A stretch of DNA of 64,000 bases, taken from the NCBI GenBank assembly GCA_030490835.1, contig CM059972.1, positions 90,939,137 to 91,003,136 of the forward strand, read 5' to 3'. The translations under genes were made by a program, and so were the position numbers. Every line of letters begins with the position of its first letter. Within the stretch, counting starts at the first letter, position 1. The stretch comes from Annona cherimola (lineage: Eukaryota; Streptophyta; Magnoliopsida; Magnoliales; Annonaceae). A model generated the notes under the pieces. That model had not been told where the DNA came from and did not search any database. It saw nothing but the letters and a program-made list of their open reading frames with translations. Below, piece by piece: positions 54,168 through 64,000 of the stretch.

Positions 54168-57100
54168 TATTTCTAGCTATCAATAAATATAAAAACTTAA
54201 TTACTTTAATATATTAAATAGTTTCTATTGAAAAAAACCAAAATCAAACAACTTGACCTTTAAAATATGAGAGTAATGAATATGATTTTTAAGTAGAACC
54301 GGACCAACCACAGCTAGTTGCATCCCAAGTTTACATAGACTAAACTCATGCTTTGTGAGCCATGCACGTACATACTGCTTTTGAATCGCATGATCATTAA
54401 TTGATTGTGACTATTTACATATGGTCACATACTTACCTATAGGTGTAGTTTGGTAACATGTATTTTGGTGGTATTTTGGGGAGATGTGAGAAGCAGAAAA
54501 GTAAATATGTTGAAAATTATACGAATGATAATGATAAAATTGAAGTAGATAGGATGAGCGGAATACAATGGTAGGTAAAGTTGAAAAAGATAGAGTTTTT
54601 AAATTGTTCATTATTTATGAAAAATGTGCTGGAGAGAGAAAAACTATGGGAACCATAGAGAAACATTACCAAACGTGCCATTAGTTGCAACTTGCAAAGT
54701 CCAAAACAGCATAATTGATGATCCATGTGTGGAATTACGTCCACACATATATGTTTTGGTCACCATCATTCAATTAAACACATTACGTGTTCCACAGTGC
54801 ATGTATACATCAGTACGTACATTACCTTTTTCGCTTTTTGCTGCGGTTTGGCACGTGAAACAAGCTTCAATAATCGGAGAATAGCAAGTAACGAATAACG
54901 TTATATCTCAAAAAAAAACAAAAAAAAAAAAAACAAGTAACGAATAACGACAACCGCCCAGAGTCAAGCGTGTCAAACTCAATTGATCCTTCCCCGGAGC
55001 TCACTTAATGGAATTTGCATTTCTAAACCTTTTAACTATGTATATTTGTATTTTAAATATTAATGTTTTTATATTGCATTTTGAACTTTAAAAATTTTGG
55101 TTTTTTCACATTTTAAATCTTGAAGGCTTATGACATTAAAAAACTTGGTTAAATTTTATATAATGTCTAAAATATTCTTACATTTTCAATGGAGTTTTCA
55201 TATTAGCACTTTCAATCTTTAGTTTGCCTCATAAATCAACTTCACCTAGTTGACAAACATTGTGGTTGAAGCTCGAATATCATATTTGGGATTTTGTTTC
55301 TGTATATGAGAGCAATTAGGGCTTATTTGGTAAATGACGTGAGAAATATAGGGTGGGGAGAGGTGGGAGCACAGTTTCTGAGGTCCATCATTAATCAATT
55401 AATTATTAGATTTTTCCACTTTTACCTTTATATTCGAATCATTTTTCTTATCAACTACATTCCAACAAACATATTTATTCTAACTTTACCTCTTTCATTT
55501 TACACCACTCACACAATTTTCAAAATATTCCATTTTCTACTCCCACTCCATCTGCAATTCCCACAAATTTCAAATTCCTAAACGTCTACTTAGTCTCCTG
55601 TGTGGGAGTTGTGGTCTCCTGTAATGGAGAGTGTTGGTCTTCTCATATGTTTTAAAGTGTATTTAAAAAATGATAAAACTTTTGATGAATATTTTTTTGT
55701 GTACTAATTTTTAAAATGGAAGAAAATGATGTGATATAGTATGAGTAACGATGATGGCAAAGAAAATGAAGCTAAAATAGATAGATTAGTTATATGAGTA
55801 GTTATATAAAATAATTGAAAAATATGAAAGTTATATATGAATATGTGAAAAAAAAATTTTAAATTTGTAATAGGATATTTAAGGGGTAAATTTATAAGAT
55901 GAAATAAGATTAAAATGAGGTAAGAAATCTTGTACTTAATTCTAATATGAATTGAGTTGAGAAGTAATATAGTAAAACTGATTTTAAAAAAAAAGTTTGG
56001 CTCATTGATAATTTGCATATTCTTATATTATTTATATGATATTATCATATGTGGAGGCTTTGATAAGCAAATCACAGCACGTGGTGCTGCTGTTTAACGT
56101 GTGGAACAAGCTTTAATTGGCGGATGGCGAGCAAGGAATCGCGATCACCGTCCAAACTCAGGCGTGTCAAACTGAACTCTGATCCTTCCAAGCGTCCTTT
56201 CAACTGCATGTCCGTATATGGATGATTAGAAAAGTCGACACCTTTGCACGGTCGTACGAGTGCGAAATGATAGTTGTCTGCTTCCGCCGAAAAGCTGATG
56301 CATGCAATGTCGCGTTTTAAAATTAGTCCCGGCCGGTACAAACCACCTCCCCCTCCACCCCACGACCCCCCGGCAATTTTTTTTTTTTACACAAGTACTC
56401 TAGTTTTTAATCATTTACACATAAGAGGTATTTGGAAAATTATTAAATTTCTCAATCTAAAAATTTTCACTTTCTTTTCGTATCTGATTTTTTAATCATT
56501 TTTTACATATTCTTATAAAATTACCTTACTTTTCAATCATTTTTATACATGTAATCTATTTATTTTAATTTTATTCTTTTTATTCTTGGTTATTACCTCT
56601 ATTATATCACATCATTTTTTACTAATTTAAAAACTTTTATATGAAAAATTTTCATCAAAAGCTTTATCATTTTCTATACATACTCTAATTAGTTATACAA
56701 TTAACTTATCTATTTAAATTTTATTCTCTTTACTTGTTATTATTATCATATCATATCACACTTTTACGTTAAAAACTTTTCATTCAATTGTTATATTTTA
56801 TCACTTTCCAATCACACAATTAGCAAATTTTTAAAAATTCGTGTGGCGTTTTATTTGAATCACACGAATTTTTAAAAATCATTAATATTTCTTTATTAAA
56901 ATAATTAATATTTATAAAATATATTATATACATATTGTTTAAAAAATATTTCTTTATATTCTTCATATTTTATGTTATCATATCTATATTTGAATTTATG
57001 TTTGGAATATTGTAATTTTGTTATAAATAAAGTATATTATTTTTATTTATATTTATTTTTTATTTCTATTATTTACTTTTACATTCATTAATTTTCTTCC

Positions 57101-57541
57101 TTTATCTCATTTTTTATGTTAAATTTTTTCTAAAAATATTCTTTATATTACTATTTTTTTAAAAAAATATGTAGTTTGATCATATATTATTATGTTTACT
57201 TACATGATTTGTTATTATTATTTATTCATATGAAATTCTAAACTTGTAACTTTTAAATAAAATGTAAATTCATCAACATAAATTCCAATTTAAAATTTAA
57301 CCCGAACCTGATTTTCAAAAATAGGGTTAGGGTTTAGGTTTTACAAATATAGTTAGGGTTATGGTTAAGGTTGATGTTTTATAAATAGGGTTAGAGTTAG
57401 GGTTAAGGTGAACCCGAATTTCAAGAGCCCGAGTTACACCCCTATACGTATCTTATAAATTTTTATCAACAGATAATGATAAATTAATGGAACACACATA
57501 ACTACATAGGGGACCAATAAAACACCACGCACATACAATGA

Positions 57542-58317
57542 CCCTACAATAAAATACATTTATTACAACAAAAAATTTCAATGAAAATATTTTTCATTGC
57601 AATTAGTGTGCACAATTGCAATGAAATGGAGCTTCATTCCTATTGGAGGGACATGATTTGTAAATTGCAACGAAACACTTTTTGTTGCAAAAAGTGGTTG
57701 CTATTATGTACAATTGCATTGAAAATTTACAATGAGAACCTTTTCGTTGCAATTAGTATACACAATTGCAAGGAAATGACGTTCTTTTCCTCCTGTACTA
57801 TCAAATTGCAATGAAATCTATCTTGTTGCTAAATTTGGTTGCTATTCTGTATTAAAAATTGCAATGATAATATTTCTGTTGCAATTAATACATAAAGCAT
57901 TCTTCACTTCACAAATTATAAACTGCAACGAGAAGAGAGTTGGCTGCTATTATTGCAACTATTAGCAACGAAATGTGTCTCCTTGCAATTGTGCACACTA
58001 ATTGCAACGAGGACAATGTCTATTCTATTGGCATGATAGAAATTACAATACAAAAAATTGTTCAGAGTTCATGAATAATTAAATAATTTCTAATTTTTAA
58101 AGATTTTTTAAGAAATTATAAAATATGTAATTTCATTAGCCTGAGTTGTAACATAAAATAATGAAAATGTAAAAGTAATAATAAAAATAATACATAATAA
58201 AATTTGGATACCTAAGATCATTCTATACATATTAATTATTAGTGAAAATTCAATGCAAAAATAAAAAGTAATATGTATAAAAATGAGAAAGATTATGTGC
58301 AACTGACTCCCTTGTAG
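57542..58317. mobile_element. CACTA 5' remnant
   Basis: CCCTACAATAAAATACATTT is the decayed 5' tip (CACTACAACAAAATGCATTT in unit I). Subterminal TTGCAACGAAA words follow. The element breaks off at about 58,317 and joins sequence equal to 22,803, so the interior, the 3' end and 312 bp of flank are gone. Confidence 0.82.
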
Positions 58318-59385
58318 AGATATTTTATTTTAGTTTATTATTATTTTTTTCCTGAACATAATTTCCTAACTATATTCAAGCTATTTACCAAGTTTTGTCA
58401 TCTTACAATACTTTTAAATATTTTTTATTTTTAAAAAGCATCAATTCAGGGGCATTTAAGTCATATTCCATCCATTAAACGACTTAATTTTTAAAAATTG
58501 AAAATAAATATATAAAAGTATTGTAAAATGACAAATTTTGGTATATAACTTAAATACGCTTAGGAAAACATATTTATGAAGAAAATTTTTAAAAATAACT
58601 AATTATACAAATCAATGAACATTGTATTTTAGCTTAAAATATATTTTGAAGTACATAATCAAGCTCCTTAATTAATTACATGGTACATCGACCGAGCTAT
58701 CATGATTACCCAAATAGAGATGTTAGCGGCATCATGGTAGTGAACTCGAATCCCATATTTGGTATATCAACTCGAGTTTTAGGTGTGAGCATTTGATCTC
58801 CCTTAGTGTAATGTGGGAGCGGTTTGTCTCCCTTAACAGATAAATAAAAGCTTGTTATCTTCCTTCTAGATAGTGGAAGCTTGTAATCTCTTGGGTGAAT
58901 AGGCTTGATATGTAATATTAGATATCACGACGTAAAATACTAATAAAAAATAATTGCACCATACAATGATTTGACTGATGAACATAATTCTTAATATCAT
59001 ATGCCGTCACCAAGATGGCTGTTGGGATAGATTTCGCCATGTGTGTTGGAATTCCACATTTAGGATTTCAAACTAAATTTTTTTGATACATATTGCATCA
59101 TCTCAATTGGTATTAAATTTAGGCTCTAAGACTTTTTCTTACAATTTTTCTAACAACATTCTATAAATATCTAACTAATAATCTAATTTTTCCTAACAAT
59201 ATTTCCTAAACACTTGCTTGGTGAATGCTCCTACAAAAACTTAGGGAGAACAAACACGGCCACAAAATCCACCTGAAGATGTGGATGCCAGGCTTTGAAC
59301 CACAATCACACACCAAATGGGGCAAGACTGCCAATGGTAGTGGCTTCAAACCAAATTTAAGATGGAGCATTTTATCTCCTGAAGA

Positions 59386-59935
59386 AAATGAGGTGGGAGT
59401 AGTGGGTCTCTCTTAACAAATAGATGGAACTTTGTTGTCTCTTTTTAGTTATGTGAAGCTTGTAGTCTCTAAGATGAATAGATTTGATATATAATATCAG
59501 ATGTTACGATGTACAATACTAGTAAAAAAATCATATGCCTCAATAATTAATTCTTGCACAGTACCAATAAAAAAATATCATATGTTGTGGCAGATTGGAA
59601 GACAATATTCATCTCTTTTAGGAATGCACTAAAATTGATGCCTTTAAGGATAATGAAAAAATCCATAAATAAGGATAACCCATTTCAAATATACCCCATT
59701 TCTTCAGATAGTTATCCAAATGCAATTTAATCTAAAATCCATTGTTTTTCATCCTGATTTGTTGACGCATATGGTTTATTAGAAAGTTTGTTTATGCTAA
59801 GGTGGAGAGATCATTTATTGATATCCACCACTCATGCTTAGAATAAATAAGTCAGTATGAATGCAAATCTCCTGCATCAACTCATGAACTTCTTACGTGA
59901 TGGGTGAGACCAGAAGCTAGAAATATAAAGTTAAA
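59386..59935. other. Sequence present only in unit III
   Basis: About 550 bp without gene or recognisable element. It contains another GTGGGAGTAGTGGGTCTC-type block resembling 23,300-23,420. In unit I this place is occupied by the direct duplication 24,191-25,265, so either it was lost there or gained here. Confidence 0.5.
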
Positions 59936-60884
59936 TATTGACAGATCAAAGAAGCATATTTAGAGCAATCTTGGTGGATCTCATATTATTAAGGCCACAT
60001 TAATTCTCAATTTGCAAATTAGTTGGAATCATGTAATTGCAAGTTAATTAATTATTCAAGATTACAAGAACATGAGCTAAGGTCTTCAATGGACCAAAAA
60101 ATTCAAGATGGGTATTTTTATCAAAATGCTTCTGCCTATCACCAAACCATGAAGCATAGTTGTTTCTCTCTCCCTCTAAAGTCAAAAGACTTCTCAAGTG
60201 AATGATGAGACGAGGATCAATAAATATGACATGGGAAAGTCACGTAGAAACAAAATGTAAATACAGAAACATTGCATGTCAACGATTCAAAATGCATGTT
60301 TATATTTGGACAGTGCAAAAAATCTAGGACATGGACGGCCAATGAGAAAGAGAAGCAACCATGCTGGACTACCATATGCGTGTAATGCATGATATAGAGT
60401 ACATAATACTTTAGCATGCATGCCTTATGCAAAAAAAATAATGTGTAAAAAAAGTCTTCGTCAGTTGAAACATGTTCCAAAAATGGAAAATGGATGTCGA
60501 AGATGGAATTTCAGAAAAAAGAAAAGAAGAGAGCATGAAAGGACAATTTAAAAAATGGCGCATGCATGGATGAGGTGATTTAATGCACGAATGGCAAAGC
60601 TTGTGGATTTTGGAACAAATGCGAGGAAAAGGAAAAAATTCTCAGCATGACATGTATAGAGCACCATCTGTAATGCTTGAATTTGTTCTCTAATAAATAA
60701 CAACGTGTGGTATGAGGAACTTTGATTGGTGGCTCAGACAACCAAATACTAGGAAAGAAAAGCATGTGAGGCTATTAATGGGACGTGCATTGATGGCTTG
60801 AAAATGAATAAAAGCCGAGGAAAAATATTAGGTTGAAAGAAAGAAAGATCTTTGGGGCGTAATCAATCCCAGCCCTCCTAAAGA

Positions 60885-61842
60885 TCATAGTCAGGCTGGG
60901 AATGATAAATCCCGTCAGTCGAATCCATTCCAAAAAAAATCTTGGCATAATACATTAGTAATATGATCAGGTGGAGTATCCCTCCACTCCATCTCAGTTT
61001 GGATTTGCTGTGTTGCAAGTTTTGCTAAGCAATGAGCAACACCATTAATAGATCTATATAAATCTGTAACTTTACAAAATTCAAAATTCAAAATTCAACA
61101 TCTCTCCTGATTTCCTCAATCACTAAACGCGCCTGCGACCTGATAATACCTCCATTGTTGATGAAGTTCAATGAGTCGCACACTACATGTATTCTCCTAA
61201 TAGAGTTTGCAAATCCACTTCTAACTCTTGCTTATAACTATTGCTTCCATCATATTAAGGGATCAGTTAGACCATTTATTTCCATATCTTTATTGCGACA
61301 AAGCCTCCAGTCCAATCTCTCAAAATAGCCCCCAATGGAGATTTAAGCCAGAGTCAATGTTCATTTTATTAGATTCTGTTCTAGACCTAACCACCTCACT
61401 AGGCTTTGCTTGATAATAGTATTTCCAATTCATAGTGGCCTAGTAGTGTGCATTAGATGAATTTGTTCCACAGTTGATCTTGAAACCTCCTTCCATCTGA
61501 TGCTAGCATGTATCTCTTATTTCTTAGAAACTAAATTTGCCAATAGGTGCACAAGAAACAAATAAGGGAATATAGCCATTTCTTGTTTCGCAGGCATTGG
61601 AAAATGACTTCTAACCCACTAGTAGGAACATTTGAAAGGATGTTAACAAGATTAGCATCAATCGCTTCCCTAGTCACCGCACATTTTAAGAAAAGATGAT
61701 CACGGTCTTCTATATCCATTCCATATAAAGAGCAGATAGGATTGGAAATTATATCTCTTTTAAACAAGTTTACTCTGGTTGAAAGTGAATTAGTGAGAGC
61801 CCTCCATCCAGACCCAATAATCTTCTTTGAAATCTTCAACAA
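60885..61842 (-). pseudogene. LINE (L1-type) ORF2 relic: zinc-binding RT domain and RNase H-like end
   Basis: From 61,842 the minus strand reads GSGWRALTNSLSTRVNLFKR, then ICSLYGMDIEDRDHLFLKCA. This is the zinc-binding region (zf-RVT) that follows the reverse transcriptase in plant L1-type elements; the expected CPLC has decayed to CSLY. Further left come the RNase H-like traces also seen in units I and II. The edge of the tandem unit (61,575) lies inside this relic, so the duplication breakpoint is in the LINE. Unit III alone keeps the sequence beyond the breakpoint. Endonuclease and RT core are absent. Confidence 0.8.
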
Positions 61843-62123
61843 TCTGAGGATCCCTTAAGATTCCCCTCTCACAATCTTCCTTTTGGAGTGTCAATATAGC
61901 CTATCTGTATGCATTTTTCAAAAATAATGACAAATGCACACGAAATGTAAAGCTTTTGAAAGTTAGCTAGGAACTAAAGCTTCTCCCATATAGAATTATG
62001 CTTCAACTTTATTTGAAGCCCAAGCCATAATTTTTTCACATGCAATTACTGTTCCACAGCAACATTATCTTGACACCCAAGCTATAATACCAATGGAACT
62101 GCTCTCAAATCTGTGGAAATTCG
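61843..62123. other. Flank right of the LINE relic
   Basis: Probably further decayed LINE sequence. No frame or motif can be supported. Confidence 0.4.
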
Positions 62124-62131
62124 TATAAATA
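62124..62131 (+). promoter_or_regulatory. Candidate TATA box
   Basis: TATAAATA in the context TTCGTATAAATAGGACC. It is followed 50 bp on by a pyrimidine-rich leader and a CT microsatellite, the usual look of a plant core promoter and 5' UTR. No convincing coding sequence follows within the window, so it may be a relic or part of a transposon. Confidence 0.35.
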
Positions 62132-62180
62132 GGACCTCTTCATACTCATTTTCACACAACACACAACTCTCCCAAGAGCT

Positions 62181-62183
<3 letters not shown>

Positions 62184-62250
<67 letters not shown>
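62184..62250. repeat. (CT)n microsatellite
   Basis: About 33 uninterrupted CT units. The minus-strand open frame through it (RERERE...) is a by-product. Confidence 0.97.
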
Positions 62251-62256
<6 letters not shown>

Positions 62257-62410
62257 TCTCATTTGAATTTCCCTTAGCCCATTAGAGCTATCTTCATTCC
62301 GAAAAATAAAAAATTCCAAAGTTCTTTTAAAAATTCTAAAATTTTTTCGTCTTCCCACTTGGATTCAAATGTAGAAGATTTTACCTTACCACAAGAAAAA
62401 TCTTTGAATG

Positions 62411-62603
62411 GAAGATGATTTGATATTTGGGATTAAATTATTTCTCCTTTGTTTTCTAAAAAATCATCTCCATTTCATACCCATTGGAAAATTCTACTTT
62501 GCTCCTCATGGATAATCTCTTATTGGGAGATGATTTGAAATATGGGATTAAGTATTTCTCCCTTTAATTTTCATAAAAATCATCTCCATTTCATAATCAT
62601 TCT
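62411..62603. repeat. Tandem duplication of a hairpin-like unit
   Basis: Two copies, about 62,411-62,489 and 62,525-62,603, each running from GATGATTTGA through GGGATTAA to AAAATCATCTCCATTTCATA. GATGATTT at the left of each pairs with AAATCATC at the right, so each copy can fold. Confidence 0.75.
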
Positions 62604-63020
62604 AACTTTTTGCCCAACCCAAACCTTTGTGTCCAGAGAAGGCTACTATGCCAAGCTATTATGTTACCAAATTGAAATCATCAAACTCCACATGGTTTCC
62701 ACAATCTGAGCAACTAGATCTTGCTAGATCTACATAATATATCCTATTTTTACTTTAGCAAGAGTTTCTATAGTAGACCTAATTCTAGTAATTTACCATT
62801 AATTGAAAAATATACATGACCCACTAGACACATTAGGTAATAGCGACTTATGGGCATGTAAAATTCAAAAGGTGTAGCTGTCTTGCATTAAGAAGCTATA
62901 AGGATTATCTTGTTAAGACAAGATTAGAAATATGCTAGATCTTTTGTAATTTGTATACGCGTAAATTTTACACAATACACATTTGGAAGCCAGGCAGGTA
63001 GTTTCAACATGTGCGTATCC
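62604..63020. other. AT-rich intergenic sequence
   Basis: Nothing recognised. Confidence 0.5.
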
Positions 63021-63935
63021 ATTAGGACATTCAACTCATTTTAAGCCCACTTGGGCCCACAACCCTCCAAATAGGTTGGTTAGGCCCAAAAGTCTCCAAT
63101 AAGCGCAAAACTCTTCAGAACCCTTAAGATGGCCCACCTGGTCCCACGATTTTCCATTTTGGCGCAAAAGCATTACAATTAGGTTCAAAACCCGCATTTA
63201 GGCCCAATTCAATCTATTGACCCCAGAACACTCACTTGGGCCCGTTTCAAGCCCACTTAGGTCCATAATTGTCCACTTGGACTCACCACCTTCTAGACAG
63301 TCTAGTTAGGCACAAAATTCTCCAAGAAGACCAATTAGGTTGAAACACACTTCATTCGAGTCTAATACCTTCTAGTTGGGCCCAAAACTCTTCAAAAGGC
63401 CTAGGTAGGCTCGAAAATCTCTAGGTGGCTCAATTAAACCCAAAGCTTATCAATTAGGCTCAAAACTGTCTAATAAGCTCAGTTGGTCCCAAAAATGTCC
63501 AATAAGCTCATCTATGCCTGAAACTTCCTAATAAGCCCAGTTGGGCCTAAGAGTCTCCAATAAGTCCATTTGGCCTAGAAACCCTCAAAAATAACCTAAT
63601 GTGCTAAAGACATTTTAGTTGGGACTAAAATCCTTCAACAAGCTCATTTGGGCTGAGCGCTTCAAAGTAAACTCATTTTAGCCCAAACCTATTCAACTAG
63701 TCTGATTAGGCCAACAAATTTCTAGTTAAGTCCAAAGCCCAAGAAAACTATTCAATCTGCCTAGTTGGGTTTAGAACTTTACAACAGGCCTAGTTGGGCT
63801 CAAGTCACGTGAGTCAACTCAATTGATTCTGAATTCTTTTCAATAGGCCCACATGGGACCAAAATCTTTGAGTCATCCTAATGGGCCTAAACTCCTTTTA
63901 TTCAGGCCAAGTTGGCCAAAACATATTTTCAAATT
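63021..63935. repeat. GGCCCA-rich degenerate repeat region
   Basis: Over 900 bp built from loose repeats of about 30-45 bp, combining TTAGGCCCAA or TTGGGCC words with CTCCAATAAGC and AAAACTCT words. No two units are identical, and no reading frame survives. It resembles an old minisatellite or the GGCCCA-rich LTR zone of a diverged retroelement. The last 65 bases of the window add nothing. Confidence 0.6.
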
Positions 63936-64000
63936 TTGGTTAAAAGCAATTTTCAAAATCCAAAAGTTGAATATAGGATACTCTGGCTTGTTGTGCAGAT

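Larger units (their letters stand above)
51218..61575. repeat. Tandem unit III, least disturbed copy
   Basis: 10.4 kb, colinear with unit I but without the Tat element, the foldback at 17,515, both unit-specific Tourist-like MITEs, the CACTA interior and 3' end, and the 1.07-kb internal duplication. It keeps the GGATCC-ended foldback and has 550 bp (59,386-59,935) not found in unit I. It serves as the empty-site reference for the insertions in unit I. Intervals without separate entries hold only non-coding unit sequence. Confidence 0.8.

Noticed and set aside
62152..62358. Minus-strand frame with a long Arg-Glu repeat
   Set aside because: Direct translation of the CT microsatellite.

Overview
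The window is plant nuclear DNA, almost certainly from a flowering plant. It is AT-rich and packed with plant-type transposable elements. Nearly every recognisable coding sequence belongs to a transposon or is a broken gene fragment carried by one. I found no intact host gene, no rRNA gene, no convincing tRNA gene, no CRISPR array and nothing bacterial. I cannot name the species.

Layout. (1) 1-12,181 is an AT-rich flank. It holds a degenerate Tourist-like MITE, a Pack-MULE (2,216-3,758) with 180-196 bp inverted ends and a 9-bp target duplication, a nested foldback element, a fossil Ty1/copia LTR plus gag relic (6,850-9,060), and a MITE nested in another terminal-inverted-repeat element (10,322-11,013). 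The Pack-MULE carries two unrelated host gene pieces: the end of a LysM-type receptor kinase and a class III peroxidase fragment. (2) 12,182-61,575 is a three-copy tandem array of a non-coding composite unit made of MITEs, foldback elements, a CACTA transposon and the tail of a LINE. Unit I is 12,182-46,131 and is swollen by insertions. Unit II is 46,132-51,217 and is scrambled. Unit III is 51,218-61,575. (3) Unit I was invaded by a minus-strand Ty3/gypsy element of the Tat/Ogre gag type (25,766-40,613, target duplication CTTAT). It keeps gag and LTRs but has no pol. (4) A young Ty1/copia element of Sirevirus appearance (29,247-39,892, target duplication GGGTG) then inserted into the upstream LTR of that element, beside its TATA box. 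(5) A second, plus-strand Tat-type fragment (41,280-46,044) lies next to it with a polypurine tract and a nearly complete LTR. (6) 61,576-64,000 holds the upstream part of the LINE relic, a promoter-like TATA and CT-repeat stretch, and a GGCCCA-rich degenerate repeat.

The most interesting object is the Sirevirus-like element. Each LTR carries nine copies of a 34-bp dyad-symmetric unit centred on GTCGAC, eight of them in pairs about 40 bp apart. Between pol and an extra 3' open reading frame lie seven more GTCGAC cores, spaced 20-23 bp (about two helical turns). A long pyrimidine tract ending in AG follows, directly before the ATG of the extra frame. This suggests a repeated DNA-binding site serving both the LTR and expression of the extra protein. 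That function is inference.

The nesting gives relative ages: the tandem unit first, then the Tat element, then the Sirevirus-like element. Missing MITEs in sister units give clean empty sites that prove element boundaries and target duplications.
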